From Phoronis australis (Eukaryota; Phoronida; Phoronidae): 41,482 nt of DNA. Where the stretch lies: NCBI GenBank assembly GCA_002633005.1, contig NMRA01000757.1:124178-165659 (forward strand), given 5' to 3'. A program made the translations under genes and the position numbers. The notes beneath the pieces were generated by a model. The model saw only the letters and a list, made by a program, of their open reading frames with translations, was not told where the DNA came from and did no database searches. This document shows positions 32,121 through 41,482 of this stretch, piece by piece (the stretch's first letter is position 1; each line of letters opens with the position of its first letter).

Positions 32121-32903
32121 GTAAACCTGCTGTTAAGTGTTGCAAGTTACACTCACGTTTATGGTAAATAGGGTGAAAAACAGAGATCTAAAGGAGAACA
32201 CAGCTGTCTTAGATGTAACGATTAGTAAGTCATCAAAACTCCTGTGTATACATTGTATGTTAAGTAGTACTGAGGCTTGTATACATATGAGACAATAGAA
32301 AGTGATGAGAACAACCTACTTTAGACCTTCATCATCTTATTGATGTATTCCCTGTCTTTGATGAAACAATATCCTATTCACTGTTGAACACAATCTGTTT
32401 TGGTCATTTGTGTTTGCTCAATGAGAGTGAATGGGGAATCAAGATGAAGTCCATTTGTCCAGATGTTTTCACCATTTTCTATTGTTCCAAGGATGTCATC
32501 CTTGACATCCTGATTTGTTATCTTGTAGAGACATCATTCTATATATGAGTGCATTATGGCATCCTGTTCGTCTGTCCGTTGTCCACTGCTGTATATTTAA
32601 TACCCTTGGATGTGACAACATGAGTGAATTTTCGGACGGAATAGGGTTCCCTTCCCAGTCATTCCTTGTCCTTCCCTATCCTCCCTTGTCCTTCCCTATC
32701 CTCTCTTGTCCTTCCCTGTCATTTCCAAGCCTTCATCAATGTTAGTGTTTTTGATTAAAACTTATCTCTCAAGTACAACTGAACAAGGTACTAACATGAC
32801 ACATCCTCTGTGAGAGGGTTCTATTAGTCGCTATGTTTATCTTAATTTCATGTTGTAGCTTAGGTACAACTTGTAACTTGTGAGTTTATTCTTTGCATTT
32901 CAG
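32121..32903 (+). other. SNX16 intron 1
   Basis: GT-AG intron of 783 bp. It contains a pyrimidine-rich 21-bp repeat (CCTTGTCCTTCCCTATCCTC type, about 32660-32725) and a segment near 32535-32640 that resembles the repeat preceding the 34474 palindrome. Confidence 0.8.
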
Positions 32904-32990
32904 GTATTTAAGATTCATGTTGTGAAAAGTCAGTTCGAAAGCTGGTTTATCTTTCGTCGTTACACAGATTTTGAGCGCCTCAATGACAAG
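32904..32990 (+). CDS. SNX16: SNX16 exon 2: PX core with RRYTDF
   Basis: 87 bp, phase 0 at both ends, between acceptor TTTCAG and donor GTATGT. It encodes 29 residues (149-177): the second PX strand VFKIHVV, then [17 protein letters not shown]. The RRY motif (166-168) supplies the arginine that in PX domains contacts the 3-phosphate of PI3P. The exon is too short to stand alone as an ORF, but it matches SNX16 nearly residue for residue. Confidence 0.93.
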
Positions 32991-33191
32991 GTATGTTTTA
33001 CAAGCTAGGGTTGCTCATATTCGTGCCATGAAAATCCTTGTAGACATTTTAAATAAAACCATTTTGGCAGCCATGTATGATGCCAAGTTAATGGGTGTCC
33101 TTGCGGGTGTAAACATCAAGCTTTTGTTTTTTAATAACACTTGATGACAATGTTCATTCTAGGAAACATGCAGCCGACGTCTTCGTAGTAG

Positions 33192-33402
33192 TTCAATGCT
33201 GGACTTGCTCCCAGTCTTTGAACAGGTTACTGTCGTTCGTAATGTTCAATGCTGGACTTGCTCTCAGTCTCTGAACAGGTTACAGTCATTTGTAATGTTC
33301 AATGCTGGACTTGCTCTCAGTCTCTGAACAGGTTACAGTCATTTGTAATGTTCAATGCTGGACTTGCTCCCAGTCTCTGAACTGGTTACAGTCATTTGTA
33401 GT
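33192..33402 (+). repeat. 53-bp tandem repeat, four copies (SNX16 intron 2)
   Basis: Unit TTCAATGCTGGACTTGCTCT followed by CAGTCTCTGAACAGGTTACA and GTCATTTGTAATG. Four copies with few differences; the first and last are the most diverged. The first copy continues an open phrase (SSSMLDLLPVFEQ) that does not match SNX16, so I do not treat it as an exon. Confidence 0.95.
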
Positions 33403-34473
33403 TTGCTTAAGTGAAGAGTATTGTTCTCTTTGAATACTTTACTCTGTTGAGAGACATTAAAGTGTCCAGTATTGCTAATCCAATGTTGTGAAGCAAAATC
33501 TGTTTACAAGACAGATTGTGTCCAGTGTGTAGCAACTAGTCTTTAATAGTGTTGTCAGTAATAGTCACTGTCAGGGGCCCTGGATTTTGAGAACCAGTTT
33601 TATCCAATGAATGACAGTCATAAAAAAATCTGGGACCCCTGTAAGTGACTGTTGGGTCTAAAAATGTAAAGTAAAGAAATCCATGTAGCTGAAACAATGA
33701 TCAATTAACATTGATGGTAGATTATTCAGAACTTGGATGATATATGCACATCACGGACAGTATGTCTATGGAATAGGAAAAGTGACATTTGCTTGTTTGT
33801 GCCATTTTTGTCAAGTTGACTTGGTTAAAGCTCAAAACCTGGAGCTGGGGTCTAATCTTTGTACTCAAAATCTAAGACAAAGTTCTTTTCGACATGTTCT
33901 GTTCTACTCTTGTGTGAAGTCAAGAGAAGTGGCTAGCGGTCCTGTGCTTGAGTACATTATGGTTAATGCATGTGAGCTTCTAGTCCAAGTTTGCACTTAA
34001 CAGTCCCTAAATTTAAGCTACAACGGCGAGTAAAAACTAGAGATTTCTAGTAAGAACTCAGACTTTCAAATTCATATTCAAACTTATGGCATTATTGTAA
34101 GGATTAAATAGTTATTGAAGTAAACCTTTATGTACTTGAGGATAGAATAGAAAGTGCCAAAAATAATTTAAAGTATGATTTTGAGTGAAAAGATTAGACT
34201 CTGGCCCTAGGTTTCAAGCATAAAATAACATAACACAATATGGCCAATTACTAAATTAGTTGTTAAGCCTAATTTTAAGCAACACAACGTTTGCTTCTTT
34301 CCAAGACAAGAAATCGTTCATATGTGCCCACATATTTACATGCTGTCATTCCTGTCTGTCCGTCTGGCATCCAGTGTCTCATGCTGTATCTCCAAAACCA
34401 CTTCATGGATGTTATGAAATTTTGCATATTGGGTGGGATGGCATGAGCAAATTTTTGGACGGATCCGACTACT

Positions 34474-34529
34474 GGTGACAGGTGGCCATGGCTTTTGGAC
34501 GGATCCAAAAGCCATGGCCACCTGTCACC
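34474..34529. repeat. Perfect 26-bp palindrome with a 4-nt loop (SNX16 intron 2)
   Basis: GGTGACAGGTGGCCATGGCT then TTTGGA, the loop CGGA, then the exact reverse complement. TTTTGGACGGATCC also occurs just upstream (about 34453) and again across the centre of the hairpin. Transcribed SNX16 pre-mRNA would form a stable hairpin here. Confidence 0.97.
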
Positions 34530-34689
34530 TTCAAATAAATACACGCGCCAAATTTAACAAAGATGCTGCGGAGAGTTTAGGAGATACAGCCATGGATGCA
34601 AATATTAACAAAACTGCCACTAGGAAGAGCCACTGTAGTCAGTTTTCTTCCATATCTTTGGAGATGTTAGACGGATTTTTTTGAAATTT

Positions 34690-35120
34690 GACAGATAGAT
34701 TTATATTAAAGTGATAATGGCATCTCTTTGTTTTCAGTTGGATGTGACATAGTGCACCCCACCTGGTGGCTGTTTTTATTGCTTTTGAGTCTGTTTTTGG
34801 CGCCTGCCTCTCTGTTGGCCAAACCACTCTAGGATGATGAAAATTCTATTTGGTAAATGTGCTCCTACCGGGAAGAGCATGACTGACAATTTCTGGACAG
34901 TTTGACTACTCTGGTACCACCTAGTGGCAGCTTGTTTTTTTTGCATCCGCACCTGTTCCTTGCTGCAGGATCTTTGTTAAATTTGACAAGTGTATTTCTA
35001 TGGACATGACAACAGATGATGACATTTGGTAGTATCTGACTACCACAGACTGTGCCCCCTAGTGCCAGTTTTAGGAGAGAATTACTGACTTGCTATGCAC
35101 CCCCTAGAGGTTATTTTAAG
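34690..35120 (+). repeat. Interspersed repeat copy with CTCF-like motifs (SNX16 intron 2)
   Basis: Matches the sequence at 38885-39245 in order: GGATGTGACAT, TTTTGCACC-like and TGGTGGC-like, GTCTGTTTTTGGC, ACTCTAGGA and GCAGGATCTTTG. It carries GCACCCCACCTGGTGGC (34754), TACCACCTAGTGGCAG (34915), TGTGCCCCCTAGTGCCAG (35051) and GCACCCCCTAGAGG (35097). No ORF. Boundaries are approximate. Confidence 0.65.
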
Positions 35121-35382
35121 TTTACCAGCATTGCTCCATTGATGGAAAATGATTCCTTGTATCTGCACTATGTACCGTCCGGCTCATATCAACACTCGGC
35201 ATTGCTTTTGTTGATTTAACTATGGAAAAATTTGCATCGAATTTTGTAATTACTGTAAATGGTCTAAATCAAAAGTTAGTTGTGATGGACGGCGGGTTTA
35301 CAGGTACTTATTAAGTACACCATCCTTCTACATTATTGATTTAATAACCAGTTCAATTTATTTTAATATAATTCGATTTTAG

Positions 35383-35531
35383 TTGAAGATTCTCTTCCCG
35401 TATTTTCGTCTGGCTCTTCCACCCAAGAGGTGGTTCTCAGATAACTTTGACACAGACTTCCTTGAGGACAGGATGCTTGGACTTCAGGCCTTTGTTGATA
35501 ACATAACAGGTCACCGAGATATGTTAAATAG
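35383..35531 (+). CDS. SNX16: SNX16 exon 3: PX proline loop and helices
   Basis: 149 bp, phase 0 start after CGATTTTAG, phase 2 end before GTACGT. It encodes [16 protein letters not shown] (185-200), the PX membrane-insertion loop with PPK, and [16 protein letters not shown] (203-218), which holds the second phosphoinositide-contacting Arg207. The next intron splits the codon for Ser227. The sequence matches the SNX16 family closely, including the PPKRWF and EDR-LGLQAF signatures. Confidence 0.94.
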
Positions 35532-35760
35532 GTACGTTTCAACATTGTGCATGAGCACACTGGATGTCTAAGTTATGTTTGATCCTACACATTTGATGTG
35601 GGGTCCCGTATTTTGAGAACCAGTTTTGTCCACTAGATCTTCATGTGTTTCTAATGAAGAGAGCCTGCAGATTTAATGTTGATGAATCCAACTGCTGTGG
35701 AAACATTTGAAAAATTAGCACCGTCCTCTTATTTCTTTATCGTTTGCATTACACACGTTG

Positions 35761-35826
35761 GGCTCATATCGACACTCATATCAACGCTCATATCAACGCT
35801 CATATCAACGCTCATATCAACACTCT
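35761..35826 (+). repeat. 12-bp tandem repeat, about five copies (SNX16 intron 3)
   Basis: CGCTCATATCAA repeated, with CACTCATATCAA variants. GGCTCATATCAACACTCGGC at about 35180 in intron 2 is a related single copy. The open frame reading LISTLISTLIST across it is an artefact. Confidence 0.93.
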
Positions 35827-35927
35827 ATATTGTTCTTGTTTATTTCATTGTAACTGTATTTAACCAGAGGGAACTTGTTTAGTAGTGTAAGTTAGTCAGC
35901 TAGTCTCCCATGCAGCCCAGCCAAGTA

Positions 35928-36012
35928 TACATACACACACACACATGCACATGCATACACACATGCACACGCATGCATACATGCACATGCAAGCCTGCAC
36001 CCACACACAGGG
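35928..36012. repeat. CA/CATG-rich low-complexity tract (SNX16 intron 3)
   Basis: Alternating ACACAC and CATGCA/CATACA blocks. The minus-strand frame with HVCMRVHVCM repeats is a by-product. Confidence 0.9.
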
Positions 36013-36198
36013 CTTCGAACACACCCAACACGCACAGATTACATAATAAATAACAAATAACAAATATTAGGAACACTAAAATTAAAACAGATGGGGATAA
36101 AAACATTTTGGAAGGGAGACAGTGCATAGAACATTATTGCTGTTTAATGCTGGTGTTCAGGATACCAGCATTAAAACTTATTTGCGGTTCTATTCCAG

Positions 36199-36268
36199 TA
36201 AAACTGTGATAGACTTCTTCTGCCTGGAGGATCCCCCGGGGCCACACGATAGTTTGGAAGAAAGCCGG
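36199..36268 (+). CDS. SNX16: SNX16 exon 4: end of the PX domain
   Basis: 70 bp between TATTCCAG and GTAGGT. One base completes the split serine, then 23 codons give KTVIDFFCLEDPPGPHDSLE then ESR. The C-LEDPPGP-DSLEESR stretch is diagnostic of SNX16 and links the PX domain to the coiled coil. The exon ends in phase 0, which fits exon 5. Confidence 0.92.
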
Positions 36269-36977
36269 GTAGGTTTTGGGCTTGGATTATGACGAGTATT
36301 TAAAATTGCCATTGCCATCTCTCATCTTGAAACACTTAACACTGCACAGCCTCATACAAATTTAATGTAAAAAGTACTATGTAGAAAAGTGCAAAACATG
36401 GATTCAAGATGCCCTTAAGGGGGTTTGACACAGTAAGTGTTGAATTTTTATTATTACATTTTGTATTTTCATCTTTGTTTACTAGAAATCTGCAAAAATG
36501 TAGAGGTCACCGAATTAGTTTTTTTTTCATTAAACCATTTAATATGAAGTTTGCACATTAGGTTACTGAAAAGCCACCTGTAATAAAATTAATGATAAAA
36601 GTCCTGTTGAGAAGGAATTAATTTGGTTGTACAATGTTGGTTTCACGTTTTAACGACTTTAATTGCATTTCCGGTTTGCTGATTTTCTTGTGCCGCATAA
36701 GTAAACTTTTTTTCTGGATTTTGAGTACCTCAAATCTCAGCGTTTTAGCTTCTACGTAAAAAGTTACGAGTTAAGTTTTTTCTTTGATGTTTATTTTGAT
36801 GTCCATCTTGTTTACTGTGAAATAAAAACAGAAATTAAAGAGTCACTGAATCAGATGTTGTTGAACAATTTAGCTCCACCTTTATCACTTAAGAATTAAT
36901 TAAAAGTACAATTTGATGTTCCCAAAGGTGCGCTAATTTCAAGATCACAGTTACCCCGCAGTATTTCACGAGATGTT

Positions 36978-37127
36978 GATTATGTAATGTTGTTAGTGCG
37001 GTGATTATGTAATGTTGTTAGTGCGGTGATTATGTAATGCTGTTAGTGCGGTGATTATGTAATGCTGTTAGTGCGGTGATTATGTAATGCTGTTAGTGCG
37101 GTGATTATGTAATGTTGTTAGAGTGGT
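36978..37127 (+). repeat. 25-bp tandem repeat, six copies (SNX16 intron 4)
   Basis: Unit GATTATGTAATGTTGTTAGT followed by GCGGT. Copies 3-5 have GCTG instead of GTTG and the last ends GAGTGGT. Homogeneous, so relatively recent. Confidence 0.97.
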
Positions 37128-37900
37128 GAAATAAGTTTTTAAACTTAGTTCATGTGGAGAAAACACTTCTTCGTTCAATTGATAAATTCAAAACTGATGT
37201 TTGAATTTAAGTCTACATTTTGGTTTGCCTATTTCGTGGTGTGAAACCATTGTGAAATTTGATGTTGCACTTTGATCAGAATAAGAAAAACTCTACTCAA
37301 AGACAAAATTTTTCTTATTGAATATCTAGTTATTTGAAACAAAAATCATGTTCAAATATTTAAGTTAGTCAGTATTGTTAAACGACTGCTGCGTCCAACC
37401 CCGCAAGAAACATTTTGCTAGCTTTGCCTTGAAACCATTCATGTTTTCTACAGCTGGAATTATCAAACAAAATTTCTTCTCTTGTAAAAAAATACATCAA
37501 AAGATCCTGTGACTTCATATTATTAATGTATATTATCAGCAAATACTTAACACCTGTGTGCTAATCGTTTAATTAGATCACAAAAGTAATTAAGCAGACA
37601 GTTTTCTGCATGTTGTCATGCACCTGAGTATATAGAGGGTTTGCTGAAATGCATACTCAAAAATACTCTGAAATAAGATCATAATTGGTCACAGTTGAGA
37701 TTTGATTGGCACTAATCACAGTGATTGTGTATTGGTCTGTAGCCAGCTTCTTTTGTTGAATAACGGAAATGGAGGTTATGGTGATAACACTTTTTGCACT
37801 CTTCACAAAAGGTCAACAATGACCCTTTCCATGGGTATATAAGACTGATGACCCCAGGTGACCTAGTAGGAGTTGTGTGGTTTTGTTCACGTGACAAGAT

Positions 37901-38137
37901 TAAAAGATGGCGTGGAGATGAACGATGGAAAAACCTTTGACAAATACTCTACCTGGTTTTCATGTAGTGTTTAGAATTTAAAAGATGGCGTGGAGATGAA
38001 CGATGGAAAAACCTTTGACAAATACTCTACCTGGTTTTCATGTAGTGTTTAGAATTTAAAAGATGGCGTGGAGATGAACGATGGAAAAACCTTTGACAAA
38101 TACTCTACCTGGTTTTCGTGTAGTGTTTAGAATTTCG
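37901..38137 (+). repeat. 78-bp tandem repeat, three nearly identical copies (SNX16 intron 4)
   Basis: Unit starting TAAAAGATGGCGTGGAGATG and running through CCTTTGACAAATACTCTACC to GTAGTGTTTAGAATT. Copies are anchored at 37906, 37984 and 38062 (exact 78-bp spacing). Only a CATG/CGTG change near the end distinguishes the third. Confidence 0.97.
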
Positions 38138-38376
38138 CTTGCCGACTCATTTGACATAAATCGCAATGTTTTTAAAATCTTGGGTTAAGAACTCAAAATA
38201 TTTTTTAACTGGCAAGTAAACAGTGGTGATGTGCAACTTTAACATAATTAATCTAATTACCTAAAAAACTAATTAATCTAATTACCCTAAAGAATTTTGA
38301 GAGAGTGAAATAACAAAATTTCACAGTTCTGAAATGGGTGCAACAAAATGCCTGAAATCAGTTGTTTGCATTTCAG

Positions 38377-38513
38377 GCCCGTTGTCAGGACTTGGAGGAG
38401 AGCGTGTATTCTCTTCGACAAGAATTGAAAGAGAGGGAAACAACCATTGAGTTGCTGCGAGACCAGCTAGCAGTACAGGCGGCACAGATTGATCATTTGA
38501 ACAAGTCACTCAG
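38377..38513 (+). CDS. SNX16: SNX16 exon 5: coiled coil
   Basis: 137 bp after acceptor TTGCATTTCAG, ending at CTCAG before GTATGG. It encodes about 45 residues of heptad-like sequence (CQDLEESVYSLRQELK, then ETTIELLRDQLAVQAAQIDH). Vertebrate SNX16 has a coiled coil at this place, used for self-association. Phase 0 in, phase 2 out. Confidence 0.9.
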
Positions 38514-38884
38514 GTATGGGGGTGAATAGGGCCAGGGGGGATTGGTAGGAGCAGGTGTACCTAGCTGCAGGGGTGAACAGGGGCAGGGGTGAATAGGAGC
38601 CGGGGTGAATAACAGGAGGCATGATTAGTGGCAGAGCTTTGGTTCAGAAAGAAGAGAGTTCATGTTTGCTGTGTTGGCTGGCCACAAAACAGTAGTCACT
38701 GTATGTTTTATATATTATTTTCATGGTCATGTGACTTGATGCATGCATAAGTAGCTTCAGAACAGACCTTTTGGATGTGTTGTGAAATAGCCAGGAATAA
38801 GACCTCTTGTAACACAAGCAATGTTTTGATCAGTTAAAATCACGTATTTTTCTGTCATGTGAACTGGGTTTCGTTTAAAGGGGC

Positions 38885-39475
38885 ATGCCCCGTTTTCAGA
38901 TGGATTTGACATATTTTATGCCATCTTGTGGCCATTTTAACTGTTTTCTAGTCTGTTTTTGGCATCCGCTCCTCTATTAACCATGAAAGCACTCTAAGGA
39001 GGATTGTGAAAATTGGCATATAATGTTCTTGATAGTGTGAAGAGGACAGTTGACAATTATTTTCTGACAACTTTGACTGCCGTGGGGCCTCCTAGTGACA
39101 GTTTTTTTGGCTGCACTCATAACCTAAACCTACTGCAGGATCTTTGCTAAATTTAGCAAGTGTATTTATATGAAATTGACAACGGACGAAGACGACTTTC
39201 AGACGAATCCGGCGAACGCTGAGCCCCCTAGTGGCAGTTTAATTTTTTTGTTTTCCTTTTTTCTTTGAAGTTCCTTGACATACTTTTATGAAATTTGGTA
39301 AATAGCTTTTTATTAAAGAAATGATGGAATTTTCTCGTTTTCGGATGGATTTGATGCATTTTGCACCATTTAGTGGCCGTTTTTATAATTCCATATACAC
39401 CCTTAGAAGCACACTGTTTGCAATTCATTCGTTGGCCCATTTTAACGCTTCACGTTGCTCTTATTGATGATAGAA
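38885..39475 (+). repeat. Interspersed repeat copies with CTCF-like motifs (SNX16 intron 5)
   Basis: Same family as 34690-35120, followed by a second, partial copy from about 39300. It contains TGCCATCTTGTGGCC (38919), GGGGCCTCCTAGTGACAG (39084), GCTGAGCCCCCTAGTGGCAG (39218) and TTGCACCATTTAGTGGCC (39361). No coding capacity. Confidence 0.65.
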
Positions 39476-39787
39476 ATGCGTGACTGTCATGACTAAGAAA
39501 TTTTTGAGAGACCAATTACGAAAAGTCTATTTCAGGATTTTCATGTTTAAAGAGTTCCCACCATGCATTTTCTTAGTTTTTGAGGTTTCACTTGGCTAAT
39601 ATGAGATGAATACCATAGCATCTTTAAAGCACTTCTTATGCCAAATAGTCAATTTTTTAATGTTGATCAATGACAAATTAGTCCAAGTTTCCCGCCAAAT
39701 GATGTAATGGGTGGAAGACGTTTGGTCCCTTGACAATCAGTTGCAATGGCGGAACACAGCAGATTACAAGACAAGGACGATTTTTAG

Positions 39788-39968
39788 TGAGGACTGGACA
39801 ATTATTATGCAGACAGAGAAGAGAGAGGATACGGGCATCACTCAAGTACTTGAAGAATCAGACAATGATTCTGATTTCCCACTTAGTGAACTTTGCTTGT
39901 CTTTGAGGTCATATGATTATGACCAACTTGCACAAGAAATGCTGCAGACATATGCGTGCCACATCTAA
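39788..39968 (+). CDS. SNX16: SNX16 exon 6, predicted terminal exon
   Basis: Chosen because acceptor GATTTTTAG at 39787 gives the base that completes the split codon of exon 5 (AG plus T, Ser). The frame then stays open for 59 codons to TAA at 39966-39968. The encoded tail is acidic and polar (QVLEESDNDSDF, then LSLRSYDYDQLAQE), which fits the acidic C-terminus of SNX16, but I see no residue-level match. A stronger-looking acceptor at 39535 leads to a stop after about 21 codons. Confidence is lower than for the other exons; transcript data would settle it. Confidence 0.55.
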
Positions 39969-40554
39969 CCGAACAAAGGGTGTGGTCAATTTTCACAAAA
40001 TAGGCAGGCACTGACAAAGGGCCACAGTAAACCTGGGTGTCCACTATTGCCAAGGTGGAATCAGCCCACGGTCTAAACACAATGCATAAGCTTATATGTT
40101 GTAGCATTCGATCTGGTTCGGGACCTGGCATCACTCGCCCTAGAATCGAAGCAGTTTGTTTGTTATTCATAAAATTTTAATACACCTTCAAGTCCGTCAT
40201 TGTAATGCCATTTTTCTGTTTCGTCGAAACACGATTCTTTTTTGCCAGTTTTGTGCATCTTTCACGTATTTAGGAAATTTGGACATGAAGACATTCTCAG
40301 TCAAGTTGCTGTTACTACAGCCTCCACAAACACTTTTTACGTATGAAAAAGGCGGCTTTCTGCAAACTTTCCTCACAACTCCTCAATATTGCACTGTAAA
40401 AACAACAAAGGGCGGAGATGGTCTTCCACTCATTACGTGCAACCCGGCCAACAGAAAAATATTTTAAAAATTTTTTGATTTTTGGCTTGTTTCTTAGCAA
40501 AAGGTATACTAACAGCTATTAAATCTCTTAAGATGTACAGCACACATCACGAAT
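39969..40554 (+). other. Presumed 3' UTR and flank of SNX16
   Basis: Non-coding. No canonical poly(A) signal lies near the stop; the first AATAAA is at 40833-40838, about 865 nt downstream. The 103-codon frame at 40156-40467 has no recognised domain. Confidence 0.4.
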
Positions 40555-40740
40555 TTTTGGCCGACCGGTCGGAAATTGGTCGACGACCGGCCGTCGACCG
40601 GTCGGCAAATTAGCCGACCGGTCGGCTAAAAATTAGCCGACCGGCAGCCGCCCGCAGTGCCGACTCATAAGGCGACCCCACAGCCGACCCTTCAGCCGAC
40701 CCTTTAGCCGACCAGCCATCAGACGACCAACTGGTCGGCT
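40555..40740. repeat. GC-rich cluster of CCGACC palindromes
   Basis: GCCGACCGGTCGGC-type palindromes recur, including a perfect 20-bp palindrome at 40610-40629 (TTAGCCGACCGGTCGGCTAA) and the near-palindrome GGTCGACGACCGGCCGTCGA at 40578. To the right the motif decays into spaced single GCCGACC copies every 13-16 bp, closing with the inverse GGTCGGCTG at 40733. It stands out sharply from the AT-rich surroundings. Confidence 0.85.
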
Positions 40741-41482
40741 GCTATTGTTAGGCTAGAGTAGCAGTTGCGTAATAGGTTGTCAGGCTCATACCACTTTGCG
40801 TGTCGATGCATATTCGTCTTAGCACAGGGTCAAATAAATTAACCTAATTTTGCTGTCTCGGTTACTTGAGTTCACCTCGGTTGTGTAAAACCACTACTTC
40901 GAAGGTTGAAGGCAAGTGGCATTAGTAAACATTGGATTATGGACAATGCAACAAGTTTTGGATGAAAAACGTGAAAGTTTTTTTTTACATTTGATCTTTA
41001 ATTTGACTCCTGACGTTTACAAATTGTATGAGATCGGTTGATTCCCGGTCAATACAACGCTGTATAGTCATTTTGTAAACGCGGCTGTTTTTCGCAGTCT
41101 TCACCCACAATTGATTTTGTTTGTGTAACGCCAACCTGCATCGTTTTTGCGTGTTTTAAGTTATTCACCGGTCTCCTATCACGCGCCCATGATGAAGGAT
41201 TAGTGAGTGAGTTGTTACACCGTGAAGAGTTCTCACTCCGGGGTTTTATTTTCATAGTATTGACCCGGCGAAATTCACGGTCCAGTTTGCCCTAAACCCA
41301 TGGACTTCGACGGCTCTAACTTCGAAATCATACTATGGTTACGATTTCCACGAACTATGACGGTGACATCAAACACGGAATGACCACTGTTGAGGCTACA
41401 GCCCGTGCTTTGCGCATTCTGTTTTCATGTATCGGTGACGTTAAAATCTGGGCTAGTTACATGTACACGTAGGCCCCTATCA
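40741..41482. other. Intergenic to the end of the window
   Basis: No conserved coding frame or repeat array. It holds AATAAA at 40833-40838, the only standard poly(A) signal I noted downstream of SNX16. Confidence 0.4.

Noticed and set aside
33170-33228. Possible extra SNX16 exon encoding SSSMLDLLPVFEQ before a GT
   Set aside because: Exons 2 and 3 already join in phase 0 with continuous PX similarity. The sequence is the first copy of the 53-bp tandem repeat.
39536-39600. Alternative last exon of SNX16 after acceptor CTATTTCAG
   Set aside because: In the phase required by exon 5 it meets a stop after about 21 codons with no similarity. The acceptor looks good, so an alternative short isoform cannot be excluded.
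40156-40467. 103-codon frame downstream of SNX16
   Set aside because: No domain, no splice support, and it lies in the presumed 3' UTR or flank.

Overview
The window looks like nuclear DNA of an invertebrate animal. Coding sequence is sparse and split by GT-AG introns. The only conserved host proteins I recognise are animal ones, a sorting nexin and an ABHD15-like hydrolase. The rest is intergenic DNA full of minisatellites, foldback elements and decayed retrotransposons. A marine deuterostome or lophotrochozoan (for example amphioxus, hemichordate or brachiopod) would fit, but I cannot fix the species. There is one assembly gap of 324 N (10957-11280) and a single N at 26482.

Layout. 1-8 kb: gene-poor, with a MITE-like inverted-repeat element (about 4330-4833) and a 37-bp minisatellite (6230-6665). 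8.07-9.71 kb: a 5'-truncated non-LTR retrotransposon with most of its reverse transcriptase and one internal stop. 10.4-11.3 kb: a roughly 35-bp minisatellite containing the gap. 12990-13277: an orphan THAP-type zinc-finger ORF. 15.0 kb: a CTG run. 15.6-15.9 kb: a MITE with a perfect internal hairpin. 16.1-16.6 kb: a 34-bp minisatellite. 17144-18319: an intact, intronless ABHD15-like alpha/beta hydrolase. 21.1 kb: a nearly perfect 39-bp array. 22.5-23.4 kb: a gag-only LTR-type element with inverted U3 ends, inserted in a 28-bp minisatellite. 24.8-25.2 kb and 29.4-30.2 kb: two members of a foldback transposon family. 25.4-27.8 kb: two non-LTR remnants meeting tail to tail across microsatellites.

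31.7-40.0 kb holds a six-exon SNX16 (sorting nexin 16) gene on the + strand, with PX domain and coiled coil. All exon phases agree and the model gives 355 aa. Its introns carry several independent tandem arrays, a 56-bp palindrome and a dispersed repeat with CTCF-like motifs.

The two host genes are on the same strand about 13 kb apart and I see no functional link between them. ABHD15-like proteins belong to lipid metabolism and SNX16 to PI3P-dependent endosomal sorting. The most unusual object is the gag element at 22511-23352. Both its ends are the same U3-like terminus in opposite orientation, and it is flanked by a 5-bp target duplication.
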